This document shows positions 45,967-54,486 of a DNA stretch of 64,000 bases, one piece after another. The stretch covers positions 46,859 through 110,858 of the forward strand of contig NZ_JWIB01000019.1 in the NCBI RefSeq assembly GCF_000813425.1. Direction: 5' to 3'. A program made the position numbers and the translations under genes. Below the pieces are notes generated by a model. It was not told the DNA's origin, searched no databases, and saw nothing but the letters and a program-made list of their open reading frames with translations. The stretch's first letter is position 1, and each line of letters starts with the position of its first letter. The DNA comes from Sporosarcina sp. ZBG7A (GTDB taxonomy: Bacteria; Bacillota; Bacilli; Bacillales_A; Planococcaceae).

Positions 45967-46123
45967 TGCAACAAGCATCGAAGTGAACCACATTATAATT
46001 ACCGGGATGCCGTTCGTTCTTGTCATCTTCTTTCGTAATGGATTAAGCGTACATTAACTCTTGTCTCATTTTCAGCCATCCCGTCTAATTATTGTAGTTT
46101 TTTATCATATAAAAGTAATAAAA

Positions 46124-46151
46124 AAGGAGTAGATAAATGTACTTACTCCTT
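46124..46151 (-). terminator. Rho-independent terminator of a small gene
   Basis: Arms GGAGTAAG/TACTCC with a short loop followed on the minus strand by TTTTTT. It lies 22 bp after the stop of the 40-residue frame at 46174, which supports that frame being transcribed. Confidence 0.6.
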
Positions 46152-46173
46152 CCTGCTGACTTTCACTACTTCA

Positions 46174-46296
46174 CTAACTTATCCTCTTTTCTTGCTCATG
46201 CAATCGCCGTTGAAGTAAGAGAGCCCAACTAGCGAAGATTACAAAAGCTGTTGCAGCACCAGCAATGACTATTTTCAAACCATTTCCTATGGGCAC
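46174..46296 (-). CDS. Small single-pass membrane protein with a charged tail (start uncertain)
   Basis: A 40-residue frame from GTG 46296: a hydrophobic segment LKIVIAGAATAFVIFASWALLL followed by a charged helical tail QRRLHEQEKRIS. No ribosome-binding site is visible, because a MITE-like element ends its upstream region at 46308. The element may have removed the native start. The layout resembles the 43-residue protein at 47240-47371, so the two may be related. Confidence 0.4.
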   Translation of the reverse strand: MPIGNGLKIVIAGAATAFVIFASWALLLQRRLHEQEKRIS

Positions 46297-46307
46297 GTTG
46301 AATAACA

Positions 46308-46367
46308 AGTATTAGGTGTCTGTGCAAGAACTTTCATGTTTGTTTCGCACACTGGCACCTACTTTTA
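46308..46367 (+). repeat. MITE-like palindromic element, copy 2 (internally deleted)
   Basis: Left end TATTAGGTGTCTGTGCAAGA and right end GCACCTACTTTTAG as in the other copies, but 15-18 bp of the centre are missing (CATGTTTGTTTCGC joined directly). Confidence 0.85.
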
Positions 46368-46469
46368 GCACAACTGATTAGAGCATGTTCTACTTAGATA
46401 TCTGTCGAGGATTCGAATTCCTCTCGGGACGTATCAAGGTTCAGCTGGAACAAGTTCATAGCTTACAAT
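46368..46469. other. Short non-coding interval between two repeats
   Basis: About 100 bp without any open frame. Confidence 0.4.
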
Positions 46470-46550
46470 ATAGTGCTAGGTGCATGTGTAAAAAACCTTC
46501 ATGTTTGTTTAAACATTCATGATTGTTCAGCGCACAGGCATCTACTTTTT
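46470..46550 (+). repeat. MITE-like 78 bp palindromic element, copy 3
   Basis: Matches the consensus throughout; GCTAGGTGCATGTGT at the left and GCGCACAGGCATCTACTTTT at the right. Confidence 0.88.
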
Positions 46551-46639
46551 TTCTTCGCTTTCATAGTTAGATCGTAATCCTCGTCACATGTATGCTTTAA
46601 CTCAATATTTCTAATTAACATCGTAATTGCATCTGCCAT
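46517..46639 (-). pseudogene. Possible gene fragment with its 3' end formed by repeat copy 3
   Basis: A minus-strand frame reads MADAITMLIRNIELKHTCDE, then DYDLTMKAKKKSRC, and its last codons and stop lie inside the repeat. Upstream, in frame, AIDSKKGTTLDP continues to a stop at 46679. It has amino-acid-like composition but no ribosome-binding site and no family I recognise. It may be a decayed gene whose end was replaced by the element. Confidence 0.25.
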
Positions 46640-46860
46640 CGGATCCAGCGTTGTCCCTTTTTTCGAATCAATAGCTAATCAAAATTAAATTCTCACGTTT
46701 TTAAATCACCTGTAGTAAAACAAAGTTGAATCGTAATGCAAACCCTTTCTTTATATTAATTGTATCTTGTTTGGCTTCTGACAAATTTTTGTGTAATCAT
46801 TGAAGTTGTTGACTATCAATAATCAAATCTGCAGGACCATGCTTCTTTAAGCAAATAGAA
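46640..46860. other. Non-coding interval, decayed
   Basis: AT-rich sequence with stops in all frames. A minus-strand stretch near 46800-46855 translates to KHGPADLIIDSQQLQ before a stop, and could be another remnant. Not supported as a gene. Confidence 0.3.
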
Positions 46861-46861
46861 A

Positions 46862-46903
46862 AAGAAGGACGCAACTATGTCTAGCGTGTCCTTCTTTTTT
46901 TGT
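46862..46903 (+). terminator. Rho-independent terminator-like hairpin
   Basis: Arms AAGAAGGACGC and GCGTGTCCTTCTT followed by TTTTTT on the plus strand. No intact plus-strand gene lies upstream. Confidence 0.6.
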
Positions 46904-47239
46904 TTGTATAGGTTTTAAATTTGTACCTTGCTAGTTATCCAACATCGATTAAGCTCATACACCATGCGAGACAATCAATTAAACTAACGTAAGAAATAGC
47001 AAGAGAAATTCTTAACGATTACTGTGAGATAATTGGCATAAAGGACCAGGAAGAGTTAATTGTAAATCATTAAAATTAGCGAAGGTAGGGACATCAGTGG
47101 TTGTTTCCTAAAAGATTGCTCAAAAAGATGTTGGAATCCTTATATCCTCCCGTATGAAAACAACATTAATCAATCGAGCAAAAACTAGAACGTGTAGAAC
47201 CTAGCGAAAGCTAGAAAAATGTATTCATGATAGCGGCAT
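46904..47239. other. Non-coding interval
   Basis: About 335 bp with stops in all six frames. Nothing recognisable. Confidence 0.4.
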
Positions 47240-47371
47240 TTACTTAAATATCTGTTCCTCTATTTTTTTAATCCTTTCTTTCAATCTAACATTCTCTCTT
47301 TTCACTTCAGATGAATAGAAAAAAGCTGCTCCAGAAAATAAAAAAGTTACAGAAACCCACATTATACTCAT
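47240..47371 (-). CDS. Small single-pass membrane protein with coiled-coil tail
   Basis: A 43-residue frame from ATG 47371 with AGGGA about 7 bases before. It begins with one hydrophobic segment (MWVSVTFLFSGAAFFY) and continues with a charged coiled-coil-like tail (EVKRENVRLKERIKKIEE). A MITE-like element (copy 4) ends 17 bp upstream. The organisation resembles that of the 40-residue frame at 46174. Confidence 0.5.
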   Translation of the reverse strand: MSIMWVSVTFLFSGAAFFYSSEVKRENVRLKERIKKIEEQIFK

Positions 47372-47387
47372 TTAAAATCCCTATATA

Positions 47388-47464
47388 TAGTGTTAGTTGC
47401 CTGTGCAAGAAACTTTCATGTTTGTTTAAACATTCATGATTGCTGCGCACAGGCACCTACTTTT
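47388..47464 (+). repeat. MITE-like 78 bp palindromic element, copy 4
   Basis: Left TAGTTGCCTGTGCAAGAAAC, centre TTTGTTTAAACATTCATGAT, right GCGCACAGGCACCTACTTTT. Confidence 0.9.
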
Positions 47465-47497
47465 AATGAAAATGTGTCTCGTAACAATACCCCTCAG

Positions 47498-48151
47498 TTA
47501 TTCTGCATCTTTTTTGTAATATACACCCAGCATTTGTCTCATCTGATGGCTACCTTGCATGCGGTCCAACTCTGGATGCTTAAAGGTGTCCACTAATATT
47601 TTTTGTTTAAAGTATCTTCGTTCGTCAGAATAAAGAGAATTTACATATACCTCTGCCTCTGAAAACTCTCCCGTTAAATATAGGACCGGTATTTTAATCT
47701 CGTCATGTGGTGCTAAATAATCAAGTGTATAAGTACGTTCAAATCTATCAAAAGGGACAAATTCATATGATTCCACATCTATCTCATCAATTTCTCCATA
47801 TTTTATTTTGGCTTTCTTTATTACAACTTCATAGTTCAAAACAATTTTAGTAGCAGGTAAATCACTGCTATTTGCTAGTGATAATTCCCACAATTTGAAT
47901 TTCTCCATCCTTATCATTGGGAATCCCTCTTCTTTAAAATTAATTTCTAGGATCTCTTCATTTACTAATTTACTAAATTCACTTCCAACATCATATTGAA
48001 GAGGTGTGACATATAATTTAGGGTTAATATCTTTGCGAGTTAGTTTATATACCAATACCACAAACCATATATTCACAATTGCAACAACCACTTGTAGTAT
48101 ATCTGTGAAATTAAGATCACTTTCCCAACTGAAAATCGACTTCATTAACAT
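47498..48151 (-). CDS. Membrane-anchored protein of unknown function
   Basis: A 217-residue protein from ATG 48151 (AAGG near). Residues about 15-40 form one membrane segment (ILQVVVAIVNIWFVVLVYKL); the remainder is a soluble, beta-rich region with many acidic residues (FKLWELSLANSSDLPATKIVL) and no motif I recognise. It is flanked by MITE-like copies 4 and 5. Similar TM-plus-beta proteins occur near defence genes, but that is speculation. Confidence 0.65.
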   Translation of the reverse strand: MLMKSIFSWESDLNFTDILQVVVAIVNIWFVVLVYKLTRKDINPKLYVTPLQYDVGSEFSKLVNEEILEINFKEEGFPMIRMEKFKLWELSLANSSDLPATKIVLNYEVVIKKAKIKYGEIDEIDVESYEFVPFDRFERTYTLDYLAPHDEIKIPVLYLTGEFSEAEVYVNSLYSDERRYFKQKILVDTFKHPELDRMQGSHQMRQMLGVYYKKDAE

Positions 48152-48216
48152 ACAAACCTTCCCCTTTTACTCTTTAGTCTTATATAATACCATTTTTCAA
48201 ATCGAACAATCATATA

Positions 48217-48294
48217 TAGTATTAGGTGCCTGTGCAAGAAACTTTCATGTATGTTTAAACATTCATGATTGTTCCGCGCACAGGCAACTACTTT
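48217..48294 (+). repeat. MITE-like 78 bp palindromic element, copy 5
   Basis: Left TAGGTGCCTGTGCAAGAAAC, right GCGCACAGGCAACTACTTTC. Near-consensus. Confidence 0.9.
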
Positions 48295-48366
48295 CAACTT
48301 GTGAATTCAGCAAACATACATACGTGGTATCATGAAGTAAGAAGCAGTTGATAAGGAGCGAAAAAT

Positions 48367-49065
48367 GTGAGGTTGAATCAATATATTAGTTCTTCTGGAT
48401 TCTGTTCCAGAAGACAAGCTGAGCGATTTATTACTGCTGAGAAAGTTTTAGTGAATGGCGAGATTGCACGTCATGTATGTTTTATTGGAGAGAACGATGT
48501 AGTCGAAGTAAACAATCACAGAATTAAACACACACCCGAAAAAATCTATTTGAAGCTTAACAAACCAAGCGGGATTACTTGTACAGCCTCATCTACTATT
48601 GAAAATAATATTATTGACTATATAGCCTACTCTGAACGTATTTTCCCGGTCGGACGTCTAGACAAAGAAACTGAAGGTCTTATTCTATTAACAAATGACG
48701 GAAGCGTTGTAAATAAGTTAATGAAAGAAGAAAACAATGAGGAAAAAGAGTATCTAGTAACCGTTGACAAAAGGATTACAGAGTCTTTTCTAGTCGGTCT
48801 ATCAAACGGTGTGGATATTTACAATCCCAGAAGAAAAGGCATTTCCAGAACCAATGCTTGCTCTGTACTTCAGCATGATGATTATACGTTCCGGATAACA
48901 CTCTCCCAAGGATTAAATCGACAAATCCGTAGAATGTGCAGACATTTTCAATATACTGTCAGACACTTAAAGAGAGTTCGTATTAAGCATATTCAGCTCG
49001 GATCACTAGAGATCGGCCAATGGAGCTGCTTGACTGAAGAAGAAATAGCAGATTTACATAGGTAG
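48367..49065 (+). CDS. rluF: RluF-type 23S rRNA pseudouridine synthase
   Basis: A 232-residue protein starting at GTG 48367 with AAGGAG 8 bases before. An S4 RNA-binding domain at residues about 1-60 (MRLNQYISSSGFCSRRQAERFITAEKVLVNG) precedes a pseudouridine synthase domain with the catalytic aspartate in VGRLDKETEGLILLTNDG and a C-terminal QGLNRQIRRMCRHF. It fits RluF. Members modify 23S rRNA U2604-type positions or tRNA U35. Separated from its neighbours by MITE-like copies 5 and 6. Confidence 0.9.
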   Translation: MRLNQYISSSGFCSRRQAERFITAEKVLVNGEIARHVCFIGENDVVEVNNHRIKHTPEKIYLKLNKPSGITCTASSTIENNIIDYIAYSERIFPVGRLDKETEGLILLTNDGSVVNKLMKEENNEEKEYLVTVDKRITESFLVGLSNGVDIYNPRRKGISRTNACSVLQHDDYTFRITLSQGLNRQIRRMCRHFQYTVRHLKRVRIKHIQLGSLEIGQWSCLTEEEIADLHR

Positions 49066-49266
49066 CCATTGCATTTCACCTCACTACAGCTTTCAATTTA
49101 TACTCATTTCCCAAGTGTTGTGTTGTCTACTTTGACATGATAGACGGCTCATAGTCCGTTCAGATACATTTACTGTGACCTAAGTGTTCCTACTCACGTA
49201 AATACTTCAGTGAAGGAATAACCATAGGGATTGTGTAATACTACTTTCATCTGTTTCAATGCAGTG
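49066..49266. other. Non-coding interval downstream of rluF
   Basis: About 200 bp, no open frame; no obvious terminator for rluF. Confidence 0.35.
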
Positions 49267-49345
49267 TAGTATTAGATGCCTGTGCAAAAAACTTTCATGT
49301 TTGTTTAAACATTCAAGATTGTTCCGTGCACTGGCATCTACTTTT
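49267..49345 (+). repeat. MITE-like 78 bp palindromic element, copy 6
   Basis: Left TATTAGATGCCTGTGCAAAA, right GTGCACTGGCATCTACTTTT. Both arms carry the compensating change GATGCC/GGCATC, which keeps the pairing. Confidence 0.9.
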
Positions 49346-49383
49346 CATAAATGGTGATACCTATTCTTAAATAACCTTAATCT

Positions 49384-50145
49384 CTATCGCTTGTATTTTA
49401 ATTGTAAATCTCCAAATAATATTTTATTTATAAATGACAATTTCGTTCTTGCATCACCGAACTCTTCATCTGATAAATCAGTTAATATAACATAAACATC
49501 TATTCCTTCAAAAAAATTTAAAGCAAGCGTTTGAGTCATAAAACCATCAATTGGACTAAATTGATAAGAAAAAACTTCTTTATTTTCGCCTTTCACTTCA
49601 GTTTTCCAATTCTTCCTTTCATTTTCTAAAATTTCGGATGATCTAATGTTAAATTCTGTTCCATCTGGATCATCCAGATGATTAAATAATTTCGAAACAA
49701 TTGTTAACTTCCCTTTAAACGATTTACTATTCTCATGAAAATACAGTCCTCTTGCTATAGATTCGAATGAGTGATTTAATTTGTAAGTATCTACATTAAC
49801 CCATAGTACAGGCAATTCTTTATCTTTAATTTTAATAACTTCGCTTTTTTCAATATCTAATAATTTGCTATTCCGTTTTATACTTCTTTCAATTTTAGTA
49901 AGTGTTTGTACATAAGCTAAACCATTATTTCCAACTTTACCTGAAAGTGTTACCATTAAATATTCATCTAAATTTGATTTTTGCATATTATGTTCATCAC
50001 ATGACGGCACAGTAATTAATCGTTCTCTAAAGGTTTTTTTAAACACTGGTTTTACATCTTTATCCTCTGGGAACAAACATCTCGGTGGAACATGCTCCAA
50101 TGAAGTTGCTTCTTTTTCACACCAATAGCATGTTTTTTCTAGCAT
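49384..50145 (-). CDS. HNH-like zinc-binding protein, candidate nuclease
   Basis: A 253-residue protein from ATG 50145 (GAAGGTGAG upstream). The N-terminus is a treble-clef/HNH module: CYWCEKEATSLEHVPPRCLF, then VPSCDEHNMQKSNLDEYL, giving two Cys pairs with EHVPP in place of the usual DH.PP and a late H..N. The remaining ~180 residues are not recognised and contain no membrane segment. Such proteins are common in defence and mobile contexts. The next gene on the same strand is a SIR2 protein 490 bp upstream, separated by MITE copy 7 and a terminator, so they are not one operon. Confidence 0.7.
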   Translation of the reverse strand: MLEKTCYWCEKEATSLEHVPPRCLFPEDKDVKPVFKKTFRERLITVPSCDEHNMQKSNLDEYLMVTLSGKVGNNGLAYVQTLTKIERSIKRNSKLLDIEKSEVIKIKDKELPVLWVNVDTYKLNHSFESIARGLYFHENSKSFKGKLTIVSKLFNHLDDPDGTEFNIRSSEILENERKNWKTEVKGENKEVFSYQFSPIDGFMTQTLALNFFEGIDVYVILTDLSDEEFGDARTKLSFINKILFGDLQLKYKR

Positions 50146-50503
50146 TAACTCACCTTCTATTCTCTTATAATAATTTTCCTGCCTACTTATCTCTAATAAT
50201 CAAAAGACATTTCCAATAATAACAATACTCTGAATACACAGTTTAATTATTAGATATATCACACAAAGCCAACTTCAAATTCAAATTCAATTAATATTAT
50301 CATTAATTAGTATTAGGTGCCTGCGCAAGAAACTTTCATGTTTGTTTAACCATTCATGATTGATCCGCGCACAGGCACTTACTTTTTATTCGAAATTGTT
50401 TTGGAGTTGTGTCTTACACAGGCTACGATTTAAATCTCTAACTTAGTAATCCGTAAATCCAACTAGACAAATAGGCAGGGCAACGCTATTTATATAAACA
50501 ACA
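50146..50503. other. Non-coding interval containing repeat copy 7
   Basis: Holds the HNH-gene promoter side and the copy 7 element. After it, near 50390-50430, lies TTTTGGAGTTGTGTCTTACA followed by CAGGC, matched by a similar stretch near 53186-53215. No open frame is supported. Confidence 0.4.
50309..50386 (+). repeat. MITE-like 78 bp palindromic element, copy 7
   Basis: Left TATTAGGTGCCTGCGCAAGA, right GCGCACAGGCACTTACTTTT. Near-consensus. Confidence 0.9.
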
Positions 50504-50538
50504 AAAATGCTTCCTAGCTTTACAATACACCGGGAGGC
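50504..50538 (-). terminator. Rho-independent terminator of the SIR2 gene
   Basis: Arms GCcTCCcGG and (AG)GGAaGC on the minus strand around a 14-base loop, followed by ATTTTTG. It lies about 100 bp past the stop codon. Confidence 0.5.
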
Positions 50539-50636
50539 TTCTATCTAGGTCAGACCACTCAACTATTAGTCTGGCCTCTGAATTGTTCGGTGCACCCATT
50601 TTTCCAGACAATAAGATGGATTTAATATTATGATTT

Positions 50637-52163
50637 CTAAATTGATGCCTTTTCCAATAATAAACTTTCTTCATTTGAGTATTTTTTATAATCATAGACA
50701 CACAATAATCTTCTATATTCTGTAGTTTTTTTATCACCAAATTTTTTTAGATAATCTTCCGTTTCTTCTAACGTAAAATTCCCGTTCAAAACCCCATGTA
50801 AAATTAAATTTTCCTTTCTATATTGAGCGATCCCATCATTTTCGTCAATACTTTGTATACTTGTGTAATATTCGTCTATTTCAAGAGTTTTTTTCAACAA
50901 ATTTTCGATTTTATTAAGCTGTATTTGTTTTATTTTATCGAAACTTTCAATATTTTCTTGAATGGATTTAAAACCAAAAATAGGGAAGTATTGACTATTT
51001 TGTACAGTTAATTTATCTATTAACTTCAACAACTGATGATTCGCTTCTTCAATTATATCAAAGTAATTTTCCATCATCTCAGAAATAGTGTGGAATTCAT
51101 ATTTTATAGTCTTGAGAGAACCTATAGCTAATACTTTTTGTCCATTTGATAAACTATCAATATCTTCCGTAATACTTACTTTAATATCTCCTCCCGCATA
51201 AATTTCTTTTACTATTGATTGGACTTTTCGAATATCCATAGCAGATACTGGTAAAACTAAATCTGATAGACTTTTATATATTTCAATAAAATTATCTGTT
51301 TTAATTTTATTTATACGAATAGTAGAAAAGCCTTTCATATCAATATCATGCTGAGTTATCTCAAGGTTATCAAAGCCTTCTTCATATTCAACTAATAAAA
51401 AATTTTTCCTTATTTCTTCAGCTTCAGTAGTGTTAGGGTTTACATAGGTAAATATAGTTTTAAGGATATCTTTTATATTTTCGTCACCAATGTTATATCC
51501 TAAAAATATAATAGGATGATGGATAAAAAGAGAAAGTAATTGGGCTCTAATTAATTCATATCTCTCATTAAACTCTTGATAATCTTCTGAAGTAATTATT
51601 ATTTTATTAGGTTCTTCAAGACTGCCATGAATTTTATAAATTGATCCATAGGGATTGCTCAATAAAATTTCATTTCCTATTAATGTTTTAAAATCAAAAA
51701 TATCTTCAATGAATGTATCGTAATTCGTAGTAATTACTGATCCGATATTTTTTCTAATTTTCTTTAACTCTGCTATTTCTTCTTGCTTTTCTTCTTTTAA
51801 CTCATACCTCATTAATAGACTTGCTATATATAATTTAAACCTACTAACATTTATACCCCTATCCATTTTTTCATAAAAAACATCATTTATTTGTTTAAAC
51901 TTACCATGTCGATCATTTTTTATAATTTCATTAAAGCCAGTTTCAAGATCAGTTGCAATTTTAGGATAATCAAATCCTTTTTCATCTTCATATTTTGATT
52001 TAATATCGTAGTAATATTCATTGGCACCTGTCAGTTCTAATGAAATATATTTCAATAATGCATCCCACGTATAAGAATTTTTTAAATATCTTAAACTCAT
52101 TCCAGTACCTACGAAAAGCACGGGGTGATTTTTAAAACCAGTTATGAAATCCCGAATGTTCAT
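50637..52163 (-). CDS. SIR2-like domain protein, candidate anti-phage NADase
   Basis: A 508-residue protein from ATG 52163 with GGAGG 7-8 bases before. Residues 1-300 have the defence-type SIR2 pattern: FVGTGMS (about 17-23), ITTNYDTFIE with Asn147 and Asp149, KIHGSLE with His179, and FLGYNIGDENI. Those are the NAD-binding and catalytic positions. The C-terminal ~200 residues are helical (including ESFDKIKQIQLNKIENLLKK) with no recognised domain. Stand-alone SIR2 proteins such as the DSR type deplete NAD+ on phage infection. No HerA, Argonaute or TIR/Thoeris partner is adjacent. AT-richer than its neighbours, which suggests transfer. Confidence 0.85.
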   Translation of the reverse strand: MNIRDFITGFKNHPVLFVGTGMSLRYLKNSYTWDALLKYISLELTGANEYYYDIKSKYEDEKGFDYPKIATDLETGFNEIIKNDRHGKFKQINDVFYEKMDRGINVSRFKLYIASLLMRYELKEEKQEEIAELKKIRKNIGSVITTNYDTFIEDIFDFKTLIGNEILLSNPYGSIYKIHGSLEEPNKIIITSEDYQEFNERYELIRAQLLSLFIHHPIIFLGYNIGDENIKDILKTIFTYVNPNTTEAEEIRKNFLLVEYEEGFDNLEITQHDIDMKGFSTIRINKIKTDNFIEIYKSLSDLVLPVSAMDIRKVQSIVKEIYAGGDIKVSITEDIDSLSNGQKVLAIGSLKTIKYEFHTISEMMENYFDIIEEANHQLLKLIDKLTVQNSQYFPIFGFKSIQENIESFDKIKQIQLNKIENLLKKTLEIDEYYTSIQSIDENDGIAQYRKENLILHGVLNGNFTLEETEDYLKKFGDKKTTEYRRLLCVYDYKKYSNEESLLLEKASI

Positions 52164-52264
52164 GACTCAACCTCCAAAGAAACACATTTTCATATTTTAA
52201 TCTACGGTGCGCCACACAACTCAAACACTATTCAGAATCAATTTAGTAATTCTAGTTTATCAAT

Positions 52265-53020
52265 ACTCTTCACCCTCATCTACCAAATTCAAATTCTCCT
52301 CACTCTTTCGCTGATGCCCTGTCACCATCTCCAACATCTCTTTCAAATACCCTTGCAGCTCAGGATCCGTGCAATACACAAAGCATCCCTTCTGCCCCTA
52401 GTCATGAGTGTCCGATACATATTCCGGATAATTGGATCCGCCAGTGCTTGTGCTTTTTCTGGATCTTCCCTTTCTATCTTTTTTATACCTTTTAGCGATT
52501 TGTCTGTTTTGCGCGTTTTGGAAAGTCGGTATCAAGCTGACCGTTCTTTATTCTTAGATCATCACCAATAATGACTCCTACATTATCGAATTCGAGCCCT
52601 TGTGCTGTACGAATACATCCAGCTTCACGCACCGAGGTGTCTTCAATGGCCCATGTGTCCTCGATGATCCAGCTGATGCCAAAGTCGAGTTCTGGCAGAG
52701 TAATGTCAAAGTGTTCGACGTCAAGTCGGTTCGGTTTCGGCCATTCCTAGTAATAGCCCACCATCATCTCCTGCAATTAAGAAATTTACCCGTTTGGATG
52801 TATTCTGGATATTGAATTCGATCGCTACCGCTGCATATCTCGGTATGTCCTCGTCTCCCATGACATTGGCCATCTTTTGAAGCGAGTTTTCCCAAGAATG
52901 GATTTCAGATTTACTCGTCTTTCCGATTTTCTTTTGATAGGAATTGTACAAACGATCCACAAGGAGCTCATTGACCACACCCCCGACAAATTGTTCTTTA
53001 GTTGACTCATAAATAATCAC
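52265..53020 (-). pseudogene. DUF2075-type helicase gene remnant
   Basis: The N-terminal frame (GTG 53020 to 52721) encodes MIIYESTKEQFVGGVV, then KIGKTSKSEIHSWENSL and AIEFNIQNTSKRVNFLIAG, the start of DUF2075/COG3410 proteins. The sequence then jumps directly to the family's C-terminal part (TLPELDFGISWIIEDTW, REAGCIRTAQGLEFDNVGVIIGDDL), with the ATPase centre missing, and further frameshifts before GQKGCF-like and ELQGYLKEML. So a deletion plus several frameshifts inactivated it. It lies just upstream of the SIR2 gene on the same strand. Confidence 0.8.
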
Positions 53021-53281
53021 GTAATTACCAGCTTACTGAAGAATTCTAACTCTATCCACATCTTACCAGTATTCCTGTATTGCCACAATACTTGTTAAAT
53101 CGACAAATAGGGCTTGTTCTCCTCGGTCCTGTTTACTCTCAGTAATCACTGCCTGTGAACCGAACAACTCGAACTTTGTCCAGAATAGTTCTGGAATTGT
53201 ATCTTGCACAGGCAGGCATTATTCAGGAACCTAGATATGAAACAAACATGAATGTTAAAAAGATAGATAGGAGTAATTCAG
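53021..53281. other. Non-coding interval with repeat fragments
   Basis: About 260 bp. Contains TCTGGAATTGTATCTTGCACAG near 53190, related to a stretch near 50400, and AAACAAACATGAATGTT near 53240, which matches the centre of the MITE-like family in opposite orientation. No open frame. Confidence 0.4.
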
Positions 53282-53518
53282 ATGGAAAACGAAAAATTAG
53301 TTGAATTGAATACAAAATTGGTGCAATTAAAGCAAGAATTAGCAGATAACAAGAATTTATCAATGGAGGATGAACGCTATATATCGTATAAAATTGAACA
53401 GTTCGAAGAAGTAGATATTCATCTTTATGATGGGACAGGTGCAAAAAGCGAAACAAAGCCTCCAAAACAAAAAGTTGCAGATTTTGAAAGGGCCATATAC
53501 GATTTTAAAAATGAATAG
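53282..53518 (+). CDS. Small charged protein of unknown function
   Basis: A 78-residue protein from ATG 53282, with AGGAG 8 bases before. An N-terminal coiled-coil-like helix (LVELNTKLVQLKQELADNKN) is followed by an acidic segment with VDIHLYDGTGAKSE. No membrane segment. I do not recognise it. Confidence 0.6.
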   Translation: MENEKLVELNTKLVQLKQELADNKNLSMEDERYISYKIEQFEEVDIHLYDGTGAKSETKPPKQKVADFERAIYDFKNE

Positions 53519-53774
53519 TAACAAACGGCATCCTTCAAAGTGTTTCCATATGTTTTAACAATCAAGAAATTTGATTCGCAGGACTCCTCATTAATCTAGT
53601 AGATAATTATCTCATTAAAATAAGTATGTCATCATGTAATAGGATGACTAGATGACAGCATGAACTCGATTTTATTGGCATAAAAACATCAAGGCAGTGC
53701 ACGACTTAACTCAGAAACGATTTATAATCTTTTTTATCTTGTACTATTCACAGGCAACGCTTTTAGAACGCAAA
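53519..53774. other. Non-coding interval
   Basis: About 255 bp between the small gene and the terminator, with no supported frame. Confidence 0.35.
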
Positions 53775-53817
53775 GAAAACACCGAATCTGTTATCCATCA
53801 ACAGATCCGGTGTTTTC
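53775..53817. terminator. Bidirectional terminator after tRNA-Arg
   Basis: A nearly perfect stem, GAAAACACCGaATCTGTT and its complement with a short loop. It lies 16 bp past the 3' end of the tRNA and would also serve from the plus side. Confidence 0.8.
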
Positions 53818-53832
53818 ACTTTATTTCCATTA

Positions 53833-53906
<74 letters not shown>

Positions 53907-53982
53907 AACTGCGTCAAATTCATAAATGATTTGAACGACAGGTTTTATTATATGCAAAAAACGAATAGAAGTCAACAGGTTT

Positions 53983-54486
53983 TTAATTTGTTGTGAAAAT
54001 AACTTTTTCTACCGCTTCTCCAGTGTCTGGACTGCGGAAAGTCACCTTGAGCGAATCCTCTTGTTCGATGACTGCATACGTTGCCACTCGCCCACCTCTA
54101 GGAAGTAACGTACTCCCTGGATTCACGTAGAGCACACCATCTTGCAATTCTGCTCCATATAGGTGTGAGTGCCCAAACAGGACGATGTTGGCGTTTACTT
54201 GCTCTGCAGCGTATTTCAGCTGCATGAGCGATTGTTTCACGCCATGTTGGTGACCGTGGACCATCAAGACTTTTTGAGTGTCCACTTCAGCAACCACTGA
54301 TTCAGGAAACGCGGCGTTCCAGTCGCAGTTGCCTTGAACGATTTCCATGCCTTGTAAGATGTCCGCATCTACCGCCAATTCACTATCCCCACAGTGGAAA
54401 AATGCATCTGCATCGGTTTCCCGGTTGCGGATCGCTTGGATTGTTTCCTGATCACTGTGTGAATCGCTCATTACGATTAGTTTCAT
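53983..54486 (-). CDS. ysnB: YfcE/MJ0936-type metallophosphoesterase
   Basis: A 167-residue protein with the calcineurin-like phosphoesterase motifs: MSDSHSD, FHCGDSE, VQGNCD, VHGHQHG and FGHSHLYG, and NPGS. In B. subtilis ysnB is the last gene of the racE-ysmB-gerM-rph-ysnA-ysnB cluster; order here is the same. Overlaps rdgB by 4 bp. Substrate unknown. Confidence 0.93.
   Translation of the reverse strand: MKLIVMSDSHSDQETIQAIRNRETDADAFFHCGDSELAVDADILQGMEIVQGNCDWNAAFPESVVAEVDTQKVLMVHGHQHGVKQSLMQLKYAAEQVNANIVLFGHSHLYGAELQDGVLYVNPGSTLLPRGGRVATYAVIEQEDSLKVTFRSPDTGEAVEKVIFTTN

Noticed and set aside
47390..48335. Plus-strand frames beginning with CARNFHVCLNIHDC
   Set aside because: They are translations of the MITE-like repeat and its flank, not genes.
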